Positions 37,769 through 46,653 of a stretch of DNA of 64,000 nucleotides are shown piece by piece. The stretch is taken from NCBI RefSeq assembly GCF_003730135.1, contig NZ_RJVO01000003.1, positions 62,001 through 126,000 of the forward strand, written 5' to 3'. The first letter of the stretch is position 1, and each line of letters opens with the position of its first letter. Source of the DNA: Stagnimonas aquatica (GTDB lineage: Bacteria > Pseudomonadota > Gammaproteobacteria > Nevskiales > Nevskiaceae). The notes beneath the pieces were generated by a model. The model ran no database searches and was not told where the DNA came from. It saw only the letters and a list, made by a program, of their open reading frames with translations. Position numbers and translations under genes: made by a program.

Positions 37769-39205
37769 ATGAGCCCTCCACAGCCTCACCCCAAGGAGCC
37801 GGCCGTCAACACGCTGGTGGTCGAGGCGCCCTATGACCGCCGTCCCATCGGCGAGATCGCGCTCGCCGACGCGGCGGCGGTGGAACAGGCCCTGACCGGC
37901 GCCCATGCGCTGTTCCGCAATCGCGACGCCTGGTTGCCCATGCCCAGGCGCATCGCCGTGCTCGAAGGTGCCATCGCCCGCATGCAGGCGCGCGCCGAGG
38001 AGCTGGCGGTGGAAGCCGCCCGCGAAGGTGGCAAGCCGCTGATCGACAGCCGGGTCGAAGTGGCGCGCGCCATCGACTCGCTGAAGCTCTGCGTCGAAAC
38101 CCTGCGCAGCGAGGCCGGCGAGGTGGTGCCGATGGGCGCCACCGCTTCCAGCGCGCAGCGCATCGCCTTCACCCAGTTGGAGCCGATTGGCGTGGTGGTG
38201 GCGGTTTCCGCCTTCAACCATCCGCTCAATCTCATTGCCCACCAGGTTGGGCCGGCGCTGGCGGTGGGCTGCCCGGTGCTGGTGAAGCCGGCCAAGGCCA
38301 CGCCGCTCTCCTGCCAGCGCTTCGTCGACATCCTCCACGAGGCCGGTTTGCCGCCGGGCTGGGTGCAATTGGTGCTGCCGGTGGACAACGGGCTGACCAC
38401 GGCGATGGTCAGCGATCCCCGGGTGGCCTTCCTGAGCTTCATCGGTAGCGCGGCGGTGGGCTGGAAGCTCAGGAGCCAGCTCGCGCTCGGCACTCGCTGC
38501 GCGCTGGAGCACGGCGGTGTGGCGCCGGTGATCGTCGCCGCCGACGCCGATCTCGACGCGGTGGTGCCCAGCCTCGCCAAGGGCGGCTATTACCACGCTG
38601 GCCAGGTCTGCGTGTCGGTACAGCGGGTGTATGCCGATGCCGCCATCGCCGAGACGCTCGCGCAGCGTCTGGCGGAGGCGGCGCGGCGGCTCAAGGTCGG
38701 CGATCCGACCCTGGCCGAGACCGAGGTTGGCCCGCTGATCTCGCCCGCCGAGGTGCAGCGCATCGACGCCTGGGTGAAGAAGGCCGTGGCCGGTGGCGCG
38801 CGCCTGCTGTGTGGTGGCGAGCCGCTGTCCGCCACCTGCTACGCGCCGACCCTGTTGCTCGACCCGCCGGCCGAGGCCGAGGTTTCGAACCAGGAGGTCT
38901 TCGGGCCGGTGGTCTGCATCTACCGCTACCAGCAGCTCGACGAGGCCATCGCCCGCGCCAACAGCCTGCCGGTGGCCTTCCAGGCGGCGGTGTACAGCCG
39001 TGATCTGGATACCGCCCTGCGCTGCTACCAGCGCCTCGATGCCTCGGCGGTGATGGTCAACGACCACACCGCCTTCCGGGTTGACTGGATGCCCTTCGCC
39101 GGGCTCAAGCAATCCGGCTACGGCGTCGGCGGCATCCCGCACAGCATGCGCGAGCTGCAGGTGCGCAAGATGATGGTGCTCAAATCCCGGGAGATTGTTC
39201 GCTAG
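37769..39205 (+). CDS. Aldehyde dehydrogenase family protein
   Basis: The 478-residue protein is a complete NAD(P)-dependent aldehyde dehydrogenase: VSAFNHPLNLIAHQVGPALA and VKPAKATPLS for cofactor binding, FIGSAAVGWKL, the general-base glutamate in ALEHGGVAPV, the catalytic cysteine in HAGQVCVSVQRVY, and EVFGPVVCIYRY near the end. Its substrate cannot be told; NH2-terminal features (short, no extension) resemble lactaldehyde/succinate semialdehyde-type enzymes. It is convergent with sbcB across 30 bases with no clear terminator. Confidence 0.9.
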   Translation: MSPPQPHPKEPAVNTLVVEAPYDRRPIGEIALADAAAVEQALTGAHALFRNRDAWLPMPRRIAVLEGAIARMQARAEELAVEAAREGGKPLIDSRVEVARAIDSLKLCVETLRSEAGEVVPMGATASSAQRIAFTQLEPIGVVVAVSAFNHPLNLIAHQVGPALAVGCPVLVKPAKATPLSCQRFVDILHEAGLPPGWVQLVLPVDNGLTTAMVSDPRVAFLSFIGSAAVGWKLRSQLALGTRCALEHGGVAPVIVAADADLDAVVPSLAKGGYYHAGQVCVSVQRVYADAAIAETLAQRLAEAARRLKVGDPTLAETEVGPLISPAEVQRIDAWVKKAVAGGARLLCGGEPLSATCYAPTLLLDPPAEAEVSNQEVFGPVVCIYRYQQLDEAIARANSLPVAFQAAVYSRDLDTALRCYQRLDASAVMVNDHTAFRVDWMPFAGLKQSGYGVGGIPHSMRELQVRKMMVLKSREIVR

Positions 39206-39235
39206 GTTCTGGGGATTGCGGATTGCAGATCGCGC

Positions 39236-40687
39236 TCAGCTTTCCAGTAGTCGCATCAGGCCCGATTCCACCGGCCAGTCCTTGAGCTTCTGCAGCAGCC
39301 GCAGGCGCTCGGGCTGAGGTTCGCCGGCGAAGCGCTCGGCGAGCAGGGCTTCGTAGGCTTCCAGGGTGAGGCTGGCGAGCCCGGTGTCGTAGCGCAGCTT
39401 GCGCTGCACGAAGTCCTGCCAGCGGGCCTTTTCATCCTCGTCGAGAAAGTCCGGGAAATGGCGGGCGCGGTAGCGGAACAGGAGTTCGTCGTAGCGCGGG
39501 TCCTTGAAGCTGTCCTGGTAGCGCCAGAGCGCATCGCCGCTGGCGGCGCGGACCTTGGCGAGTCTGGCCTTGTCCTCGTCGGGCAGAAAGCCGCCGTAGA
39601 GCGATAGTTCCGGGTCCTGCTCGCCGTACTCGGGGGCGCTGAACACCTCCTGCACCTTGGCCGCCAGCGCCTCGCGGACCGCGTGGAGGGCCTCGCGGCG
39701 TTCCAGGCAGGCGGCGAGGTCGATGCCCCAGCGCTCGGCATCGGTCGGGCGCAGCGCCGACAGCGGCGAGAGCATCGGCGACTTGTTGAGGTGCACGCCT
39801 TTCAGCGGCAGCCGCTCGACGCCCTCGGGCAGGTCTTCGGCGCGGGCGAACACCCGCTCGCGCAGCTCCTCCGGGTCCAGGCTCAGCAGCGCCTCGATGT
39901 CCTGGCCGAGGTCGTAGGTCAGCACGCAGTTGTTGTTGGTGGGGTGACGCGCTAGCGGCACGATCACCGCCAGGCAGCCTCGGCTGGCCGGAATCTTCGC
40001 GGAGACGTGCAGCACCGGCGTCATCGCGTTCACATCGAGCAGGCTGCCGGCGTAGCGCTTGTCGCGCAGCTTCAGGGCGTGCTCGAACAGCCTCGGTTGC
40101 GCCTGCTTCAAGCGGCGGGCGAGGGCGATGGTGGCTTCGACGTCGGAAATTGCGTCGTGGGCCTTGGCGTGGTTCAGCGCGTTGGCGGCGCTCAGGTGCT
40201 CCAGCTTGAAGCTGGTGGCGCCGTCCTCCCGCTTCGGCCATTCCAGGCCCTGCGGACGCAGGGCGTGCCACAGTCGCACCACGTCGATCAGGTCCCAGCG
40301 CGAGTTGCCGCCGCGCCATTCGCGCTCGTAAGGATCATAGAAGTTGCGGTAGAGCAGATGCCGGGTCACCTCGTCGTCGAAGCGGATCGAGTTGTAGCCG
40401 GCGCCACAGCTGCCGGGTTGGCCAAAGGCCTCGGCGATCTGGCGGGCGAACTCGTATTCCGGCACGCCCAGCTCGCGCGCCTGCTGTGGGCTGATGCCGG
40501 TGAGCAGGCAGGCGTCCGGGTGGGGCAGCACGTCGATGCTCGGCTGGCAGTAGAGCAGCAGCGGCTCGCCAACCGGCTCCAGCTCGGCATTGGTGCGCTG
40601 GGCAGCGAACTGGCTCGGCCGGTCGCGGGCAGGGTCGGCCCCGAAGGTTTCGTAGTCGTGCCAGAGAAAGCTGGGGGTAGTGCTCAT
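39236..40687 (-). CDS. sbcB: Exodeoxyribonuclease I
   Basis: The 483-residue protein is a DEDD-family 3' to 5' exonuclease of single-stranded DNA. FLWHDYETFGADPARDRPSQFAAQRT carries the first acidic motif and NALNHAKAHDAISDVEATI the third and fourth, including His and Asp; the C-terminal SH3-like and helical domains follow, giving the length of E. coli ExoI (475). It acts in mismatch repair and recombination. The start at 40687 (MSTTPSF) is chosen over 40699 by similarity. Confidence 0.96.
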   Translation of the reverse strand: MSTTPSFLWHDYETFGADPARDRPSQFAAQRTNAELEPVGEPLLLYCQPSIDVLPHPDACLLTGISPQQARELGVPEYEFARQIAEAFGQPGSCGAGYNSIRFDDEVTRHLLYRNFYDPYEREWRGGNSRWDLIDVVRLWHALRPQGLEWPKREDGATSFKLEHLSAANALNHAKAHDAISDVEATIALARRLKQAQPRLFEHALKLRDKRYAGSLLDVNAMTPVLHVSAKIPASRGCLAVIVPLARHPTNNNCVLTYDLGQDIEALLSLDPEELRERVFARAEDLPEGVERLPLKGVHLNKSPMLSPLSALRPTDAERWGIDLAACLERREALHAVREALAAKVQEVFSAPEYGEQDPELSLYGGFLPDEDKARLAKVRAASGDALWRYQDSFKDPRYDELLFRYRARHFPDFLDEDEKARWQDFVQRKLRYDTGLASLTLEAYEALLAERFAGEPQPERLRLLQKLKDWPVESGLMRLLES

Positions 40688-40848
40688 GCCGGTCTGCATC
40701 CGAATCTGATGGTTGGTTCAAGTTGCTGATCTGAAAGCTGCTTTTTGCATCCGGTCGTCAACCCATCCATCGGACAGCCGTTGCCAATCATCGGATGTCT
40801 CTTGCTGAACCGCATTACTACTCCCTTCCACGTCGCTCAGGATTCCTC

Positions 40849-42147
40849 ATGATCGCTCGTAGCAAGCTGCTGAAGTCCGTGTTCACCGCTGCCGTTGCCG
40901 GCTGCGCCTCCCTCGCCGCCATGCCCGCCTCCTCGGCGTCGGCCGTCTCGGCCGCGCAGGTCCGTGTGATCCCCAATCAGTACATCGTCGTGCTCAAGCC
41001 GCAGGCGCTGCCCAAGGCCTATCGTGGCCAGGGCGTGCAGAGCCTGGTGCAGTCGGTGCTGGCGCAGGTCGGTGGCGGCCAAGTGATCAATCATTACCAG
41101 TCGGCGCTGCTGGGCTTCTCGGCGCGCTTGACCGCCAATCAGGCGGCGGCACTGGCCAAGCTGCCCTACGTGGCCTCGGTGGAAGCGGATCAGGTGATGC
41201 GCGCGACCGCCACCCAGACCGGCGCCACCTGGGGCCTGGACCGCGTCGACCAGCGCAGCATGCCGCTCAACGGCCAGTACATCTACCGCGACCAGGGCGG
41301 TGCTGGCGTCAACGTCTACGTGATCGACACCGGCCTCAACCCCAACCACAGCGAGTTCACCGGCCGCGTCGGCGGCGGTCGCAACTTCGCGCCGAACAGC
41401 GACGGCCTGATCGGCAGCCTGATCCCCGGCGGTCTGATTCCGCTCAATCTGGCGGCCCTGGACTTCGGCACCGGCCTGTTCGACGGCGGCACCGATCCGG
41501 CCGACACCACCGACTGCAACGGTCACGGCACTCACGTTGCCGGCACCGCTGTCGGCACCACCTATGGCGTCGCCAAGAAGGCCACTATTCACTCCGTACG
41601 CGTGCTCGGTTGCAGCGGCTCCGGCTCTAACGAGGGCGTGATCGCCGGTGTGGACTGGGTGGCGGCCAATGCCCAGCACCCGGCGGTGGCGAACATGTCG
41701 CTGGGCGGTGGTGATTCCGCTGCGCTGGACACCGCCGTGAAGAACCTGATCGCCAGCGGCGTCGCCATCGCGGTGGCCGCCGGCAACGATTCCGCCAACG
41801 CCTGCTCGGGCTCGCCGAACAAGGTGCCGGAGGCGATCACCGTCGGTTCCACCACCAACACCGACGCGATGTCCTCGTTCTCCAACTTCGGTGCCTGTGT
41901 CGACATCTTCGCGCCGGGCTCCGACATCACCTCGGCCGACTACAGCAACAACAGCGGCTCGGCGGTGCTGTCCGGTACCTCCATGGCCAGCCCGCATGTT
42001 GCCGGTGCCGCCGCGCTGGTGCTGGGTCTGAACCCGACCGCCTCTCCGGAGGATGTCGCCAACGCCCTGCTCGGCGACGCCACCCCGGGCGTGCTGACCG
42101 GCCTGGGCGCCGGTTCGCCCAACGCGCTGCTCTACACCGCGCACTGA
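40849..42147 (+). CDS. Secreted S8 subtilase (proteinase K-like), copy 1
   Basis: The 432-residue protein has a signal peptide, an I9 inhibitor propeptide (NQYIVVLKPQALPK to about residue 115), and a peptidase domain with the triad Asp (VYVIDTGLNPNHSEF), His (NGHGTHVAGTAVG) and Ser (GTSMASPHVAGAAAL). It should be secreted and self-processed to an active alkaline-type protease. Between the Asp and His sites lies a Gly/Leu/Ile-rich insertion of about 30 residues (GLIGSLIPGGLIPLNLA) not found in proteinase K. AGGA lies seven bases before the ATG. It is closely related to the next gene and followed by a terminator. Confidence 0.93.
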   Translation: MIARSKLLKSVFTAAVAGCASLAAMPASSASAVSAAQVRVIPNQYIVVLKPQALPKAYRGQGVQSLVQSVLAQVGGGQVINHYQSALLGFSARLTANQAAALAKLPYVASVEADQVMRATATQTGATWGLDRVDQRSMPLNGQYIYRDQGGAGVNVYVIDTGLNPNHSEFTGRVGGGRNFAPNSDGLIGSLIPGGLIPLNLAALDFGTGLFDGGTDPADTTDCNGHGTHVAGTAVGTTYGVAKKATIHSVRVLGCSGSGSNEGVIAGVDWVAANAQHPAVANMSLGGGDSAALDTAVKNLIASGVAIAVAAGNDSANACSGSPNKVPEAITVGSTTNTDAMSSFSNFGACVDIFAPGSDITSADYSNNSGSAVLSGTSMASPHVAGAAALVLGLNPTASPEDVANALLGDATPGVLTGLGAGSPNALLYTAH

Positions 42148-42163
42148 GCACGGAAGCGGCAAG

Positions 42164-42192
42164 GAAGGCGGGCCTGGTGCCCGCCTTTTTTT
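42164..42192 (+). terminator. Rho-independent terminator after subtilase copy 1
   Basis: GAAGGCGGGC-CTGGT-GCCCGCCTTTTTTT, 17 bases past the stop. The same stem and loop occur after subtilase copy 2. Confidence 0.93.
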
Positions 42193-42420
42193 GTGCCCTG
42201 GCCGCCGCCGCGAACTCTCACGGGTTTGATGGGGTGCCGGCTGTAGAGGTGACAGCAAATTCAAGTTGCGGCAGATCCCGAATCGGAAATCTTGGTCCAG
42301 ATTTCAGATGATTCGTGGAACAGGAGTCCGATTGGCTGCTTTCAGCAGGCGAAATTAGGGAAGACGTTTCGCCTGGGGCCGAACAAAATCGTATTTACCA
42401 GTCCCCTCAAGGAAGAACTC

Positions 42421-43710
42421 ATGGCCCGTCGTCCGCTGCTGAAACCCTTGTTCGCCGCTGCTCTTGCTGTCGCCGCCTCGTTTTCCGCTTCGGCCGCCGC
42501 ACCCGCCAACAAGCCGGCGGTGATTCCCAATCAGTACATCGTGGTGCTGAAGCCGCAGGCGCTTCCCAAGACCCTGAAAGCACAGGGTCTGCAGGGCATC
42601 ACGCAGTCGGTCTTGAGCCAGGTGGGTGGTGGCGTGGTGCTGAGTCACTACCAGTCGGCCTTGTTTGGTTTCTCGGCGCGGCTGACCGCCAACCAGGCGG
42701 CGGCGCTGTCCAGGCTGTCTTACGTGGCCTCGGTGGAGCCGGACCAGATCATGTACGCGACTGCCACCCAGACCGGCGCCACCTGGGGTATCGACCGCGT
42801 CGACCAGCGCGCGCTGCCGCTGAATGGCCAGTACATCTATCCCGATCAGGGTGGCGCCGGGGTTCACGTCTACGTGATCGACACCGGCCTCAACCCCAAC
42901 CACAGCGAGTTCAGCGGCCGGGTCGGCGGTGGTCGCAACTTCGCGCCCAACAGCGACGGTCTGCTCGGCGGATTGGTGGGCGGCCTGCTGGGCGGGCTGC
43001 TGCCGATCAATCTCGGCGCGCTGGATCTGGGCACCGGCCTGTTCTCGGGGCCGACCGATCCCGCCAACACCAGCGACTGCAATGGTCACGGCACCCACGT
43101 CGCCGGTACCGCCGTTGGCAGTACCTACGGCGTTGCCAAGAAGGCCACGATCCACTCGGTGCGGGTGCTGGGTTGCTCCGGCTCCGGTTCCACCACCGGC
43201 ATCGTCGAGGGCCTGGACTGGCTGGCCGCCAACGCCGAGTACCCGGCGGTTGCCAACATGTCGCTGGGTGGTGGCGACTCGCCGGCTCTGGACGTTGCGG
43301 TGAAGAACCTGATCGCCAGCGGCGTTGCGGTCGCGGTGGCGGCCGGCAACGATTCCGCCAACGCCTGCTCGGGTTCGCCGAACAAGGTGCCGGAAGCGAT
43401 CACCGTCGGCTCGACCACCAAGACCGACGCGATGTCCTCGTTCTCCAACTTTGGCAGCTGCGTCGATATTTTCGCCCCGGGCTCCGACATCACCTCGGCC
43501 AACTACGCCAACAACACCGGTTCCTCGGTGCTGTCCGGCACCTCCATGGCCAGCCCGCATGTCGCCGGCGCCGCCGCCTTGCTGCTGGGCGCCAATCCGA
43601 CCGCCTCGCCGGAGGAGATCGCCGACGCCCTGCTCGGCGAGGCCACGCCGGGCGTGCTGACCGGCCTGGGTGCCGGCTCGCCCAACGCGCTGCTGTACGT
43701 GGCGCATTGA
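42421..43710 (+). CDS. Secreted S8 subtilase (proteinase K-like), copy 2
   Basis: The 429-residue paralogue of the preceding gene has the same signal peptide, propeptide and catalytic triad, and near-identical active-site segments (GLNPNHSEF, DCNGHGTHVAGTAVG, GTSMASPHVAGAAALLLG). Its Asp-His loop insertion is even more Gly/Leu-rich (GLLGGLVGGLLGGLLPINLG). AAGGAAGAAC precedes the ATG. The start of both proteins differs, the bodies are alike, and the terminator is shared, which points to a tandem gene duplication followed by divergence of N termini and promoters. About 230 bases of its own upstream region separate it from copy 1. Confidence 0.93.
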   Translation: MARRPLLKPLFAAALAVAASFSASAAAPANKPAVIPNQYIVVLKPQALPKTLKAQGLQGITQSVLSQVGGGVVLSHYQSALFGFSARLTANQAAALSRLSYVASVEPDQIMYATATQTGATWGIDRVDQRALPLNGQYIYPDQGGAGVHVYVIDTGLNPNHSEFSGRVGGGRNFAPNSDGLLGGLVGGLLGGLLPINLGALDLGTGLFSGPTDPANTSDCNGHGTHVAGTAVGSTYGVAKKATIHSVRVLGCSGSGSTTGIVEGLDWLAANAEYPAVANMSLGGGDSPALDVAVKNLIASGVAVAVAAGNDSANACSGSPNKVPEAITVGSTTKTDAMSSFSNFGSCVDIFAPGSDITSANYANNTGSSVLSGTSMASPHVAGAAALLLGANPTASPEEIADALLGEATPGVLTGLGAGSPNALLYVAH

Positions 43711-43737
43711 GTCAGCTCGATTCAAGGCTGTACACAG

Positions 43738-43764
43738 AAGGCGGGCCTGGTGCCCGCCTTTTTT
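43738..43764 (+). terminator. Rho-independent terminator after subtilase copy 2
   Basis: AAGGCGGGC-CTGGT-GCCCGCCTTTTTT, identical in stem and loop to the terminator at 42164-42192. Confidence 0.92.
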
Positions 43765-43835
43765 CTGGCCGGCGACGGGCCGGACTCCAGGGGTGCCGGT
43801 GCTAGACTGCCGGCCGTTTTTGCCCCGTCGAAACC

Positions 43836-44909
43836 ATGACCGCCAGCCGCGAAACCCTGCTTGCCGCTCTCGACCACCATGTCGACCCTCTGCTAGGCCA
43901 GGGCTTGGTCAGCGCTGGCGTGGTGAAGTCGGTGCAGCCGGGTAGCCGGCCGCTGGTGGAGATCGAGCTGGGCTTCCCGGCCGCCGGCATCCGCGACCGC
44001 TTCTGCCAGGCGGTGGCGCAGACCCTGCGCCAGGCTTGCGGCGTGGAGGCCGAGGTGAAGCTGAGCTGGCAGATCCAGTCGCAGGCCCTGCGGCGCAACC
44101 TGCAGCCGCTGCCGGAGATCAAGAACATCATCGCCGTCGCCTCCGGCAAGGGCGGCGTCGGCAAGAGCACGGTGGCGGCCAATCTGGCGCTGGCGCTGCG
44201 CCTGGAGGGTGCGCGGGTCGGCCTGCTCGACGCCGACATCTACGGCCCCAGCCAGCCGCGCATGCTGGGGGTCGAGGGCGAGCGCCCGACCTCGCCGGAC
44301 GGCCGGCGCATGCATCCCATCGAGGCGCAGGGCCTGCAGGTGATGAGCATCGGCTTCCTGATCGACGATGACCAGCCGATGATCTGGCGCGGCCCGATGG
44401 CCACCCAGGCGCTCAACCAGCTGATCGGCGAGACCGCCTGGCAGGCGCTGGACTACCTGGTCATCGACCTGCCGCCGGGCACCGGCGACATCCAGCTCAC
44501 GCTCTCGCAGAAGATTCCGCTGTCCGGCGCGGTGATCGTCACCACCCCGCAGGACATCGCCCTGCTCGACGCCCGCAAGGGCCTGCAGATGTTCCGCAAG
44601 GTCGAGGTGCCGGTGCTCGGCATCGTCGAGAACATGGCGATCTACTGCTGCCCGAATTGCGGCCACAGCGAGCACATCTTCGGCGCCGGCGGTGGCGAGA
44701 AGCTGGCGCGCGACTACGACACCGAGCTGCTCGGGGCGCTGCCGCTGTCGGCGAAGATCCGCGCCCAGGCCGATGGCGGCCGTCCGACCGTGATCGCCGA
44801 GCCGGACTCGGCCGAGGCGCAGAGCTACCGTGCCATCGCCCGCACCGCCGCCGCCCGGTTGGCGCACGGTGCGGCGCAGACGGCGTTCCCCTCCATCGAG
44901 ATCGCCTGA
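43836..44909 (+). CDS. apbC: Iron-sulfur cluster carrier ATPase (Mrp/ApbC family)
   Basis: The 357-residue protein has an N-terminal DUF59-type domain, the deviant Walker A motif SGKGGVGKSTVAANLALAL, Walker B region LDYLVIDLPPGTGDIQL, and the paired cysteines in IYCCPNCGHSEHIFG used to carry a 4Fe-4S cluster. It delivers clusters to apoproteins in the cytoplasm. It leads a group with a small hypothetical gene three bases downstream and dcd; in E. coli this gene neighbours metG, which lies about 6.7 kb away here. Confidence 0.95.
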   Translation: MTASRETLLAALDHHVDPLLGQGLVSAGVVKSVQPGSRPLVEIELGFPAAGIRDRFCQAVAQTLRQACGVEAEVKLSWQIQSQALRRNLQPLPEIKNIIAVASGKGGVGKSTVAANLALALRLEGARVGLLDADIYGPSQPRMLGVEGERPTSPDGRRMHPIEAQGLQVMSIGFLIDDDQPMIWRGPMATQALNQLIGETAWQALDYLVIDLPPGTGDIQLTLSQKIPLSGAVIVTTPQDIALLDARKGLQMFRKVEVPVLGIVENMAIYCCPNCGHSEHIFGAGGGEKLARDYDTELLGALPLSAKIRAQADGGRPTVIAEPDSAEAQSYRAIARTAAARLAHGAAQTAFPSIEIA

Positions 44910-44912
44910 GCG

Positions 44913-45518
44913 ATGTCGCGCCTGTGGCTGGTGCTGCTGTTGGCGCTCTGCGCCTGGCAGGCCGGCCAGTGGTGGCGCCTGCGACCGGTGCAACAGGCTG
45001 ATGGCGTGCTGGCGGCGGAAGATCCGCGCCAGCAGACGGTGGTGGCCGACAGCTTCGAGTACGAGGGCTATCGGCTCAGCCCGCGCGCCAGCTATCAGTT
45101 GCGAGCCCGTCTGCTGTCGCGCGAGTCCTATCACCTGGGCCGCGAAGCCGAGCTGTCACCGCTGGACTTCGCGCTGGGCTGGGGCGTGATGTCCGATAAC
45201 CGGGTGCTGGATGCACTGGAGATCAGTCAGTCCGGCCGCTACTTCTGGCTGCGCTGGGGCGAGCCGGCGCCAGCGAGCGAGAGCGAGATGCTGCGTCACT
45301 CCGCCAACACCCATCTGATTCCCGCCGACGACAGCGTGCGGCGCGCGCTCGCTAGAATGCGTCCGGGGCAGGTGGTGGCGCTGGACGGCTGGCTGGTGGA
45401 TGTCGCCGCCCAGGACGGCTGGCAGTGGCAGAGTTCGCTGACCCGATCCGACACCGGTGCCGGGGCCTGCGAGCTGATGTGGGTACGCTCGGCCTCGGTA
45501 TTCCTCCGTGGCAAATAA
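44913..45518 (+). CDS. Hypothetical protein with N-terminal membrane segment
   Basis: The 201-residue protein begins with a hydrophobic helix (LWLVLLLALCAWQAGQWW) that could be a signal anchor or uncleaved signal peptide. The rest is soluble, with a WLRWGEP and GQVVALDGWLVDV region that reads like a beta-rich fold. No family is recognised. It starts three bases after apbC and ends 35 bases before dcd, so it is almost certainly in their operon. Its position between an Fe-S carrier and a nucleotide deaminase gives no firm hint. Confidence 0.75.
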   Translation: MSRLWLVLLLALCAWQAGQWWRLRPVQQADGVLAAEDPRQQTVVADSFEYEGYRLSPRASYQLRARLLSRESYHLGREAELSPLDFALGWGVMSDNRVLDALEISQSGRYFWLRWGEPAPASESEMLRHSANTHLIPADDSVRRALARMRPGQVVALDGWLVDVAAQDGWQWQSSLTRSDTGAGACELMWVRSASVFLRGK

Positions 45519-45553
45519 CAGCAAATAACCAAGACTAGGCAACGACGGACGCG

Positions 45554-46120
45554 ATGAGCATCAAATCGGACAAGTGGATTCGCCGCATGGCGGCGCAAGG
45601 CATGATCGAGCCCTTCGAGCCCGGCCAGGTGCGGGTGGCGGCCGACGGCCACAAGATCGTCAGCTATGGCACCTCCAGCTACGGCTACGACGTGCGCTGC
45701 GCCGACGAGTTCAAGATCTTCACCAACATCAACTCCACCATCGTCGATCCCAAGGCCTTCGACCCGAAGAGCTTCATCGACGTGAAGTCGGATGTCTGCA
45801 TCATCCCGCCCAACTCCTTCGCGCTGGCGCGGACCGTCGAGTATTTCCGCATCCCGCGCTCGACCCTGGTGGTCTGCCTGGGCAAGAGCACCTACGCGCG
45901 CTGCGGCATCATCGTCAACGTCACCCCGCTGGAACCCGAGTGGGAAGGCCATGTGACCCTGGAGTTCAGCAACACCACCACGCTGCCGGCGAAGATATAC
46001 GCCAACGAGGGCGTGGCGCAGATGCTGTTCTACGAATCGGACGAGGTTTGCGAGACCAGCTACAAGGATCGCGGCGGCAAGTATCAGGGCCAGCGCGGTG
46101 TGACGCTGCCGCGCACCTGA
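45554..46120 (+). CDS. dcd: dCTP deaminase
   Basis: The 188-residue trimeric enzyme deaminates dCTP to dUTP, feeding dTMP synthesis. Family signatures are [52 protein letters not shown] and a C-terminal [14 protein letters not shown]; the catalytic Glu lies in PLEPEWEGH. Length matches E. coli Dcd (193). It follows the hypothetical gene by 35 bases and precedes another by 20. Confidence 0.96.
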   Translation: MSIKSDKWIRRMAAQGMIEPFEPGQVRVAADGHKIVSYGTSSYGYDVRCADEFKIFTNINSTIVDPKAFDPKSFIDVKSDVCIIPPNSFALARTVEYFRIPRSTLVVCLGKSTYARCGIIVNVTPLEPEWEGHVTLEFSNTTTLPAKIYANEGVAQMLFYESDEVCETSYKDRGGKYQGQRGVTLPRT

Positions 46121-46140
46121 GCCTCGCGGACGGAGTGGAC

Positions 46141-46653
46141 ATGGCCAGCCTGGAAGTCCGCTTCGAGAAAATCAGCCCGGTCACCAGTCTCCTACGCTGC
46201 ACCCGCAGCGATGGTCGCAGTCTGGCGATGATTACTCCGCACCAGCCGGGCCTGCCGCACGACCTGCTGCACTGGCTGGTGGAGACCGAACTGGGCTTTG
46301 GCGACGCCATGTTCGGCCAGTTGCTGCGCAACGAGAATCTGCGGGAAGACGTGGCGACCGGCAGCTTCGCCGGCTTCGACGCCGGCACCGTGGATTCGGT
46401 CAATGCCGAGACCATCGCCAGCACCCTCGACTGGGTGGACTGGAGCCAGGCGCCGGACTGGCGCGAATTACGTCGGCAGTGCGCCGAGTCCTTCGCCTAC
46501 TACCACTTGCCGATGCCGACGCTGTCCGAGTCACGCTGGCAGGCGCTGCACGCGGCGCTGACCGGCATGCTGGCGCACTGGCCGGGCGTGCCGGTCGGCG
46601 GCGTGCTGGAGTTCCGCTACCCGCCGTTGGCGGAGGGCTCGGGAAAGCCGTAG
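46141..46653 (+). CDS. Hypothetical protein
   Basis: The 170-residue acidic, tryptophan-rich protein has no recognised family. It begins at an ATG 20 bases after dcd, and its codon use matches neighbours (GC-rich third positions). The last 37 bases overlap tail to tail with the phosphoesterase gene on the other strand, so its C-terminal residues (PPLAEGSGKP) lie over the end of that gene. It probably completes the apbC-dcd operon. Confidence 0.7.
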   Translation: MASLEVRFEKISPVTSLLRCTRSDGRSLAMITPHQPGLPHDLLHWLVETELGFGDAMFGQLLRNENLREDVATGSFAGFDAGTVDSVNAETIASTLDWVDWSQAPDWRELRRQCAESFAYYHLPMPTLSESRWQALHAALTGMLAHWPGVPVGGVLEFRYPPLAEGSGKP

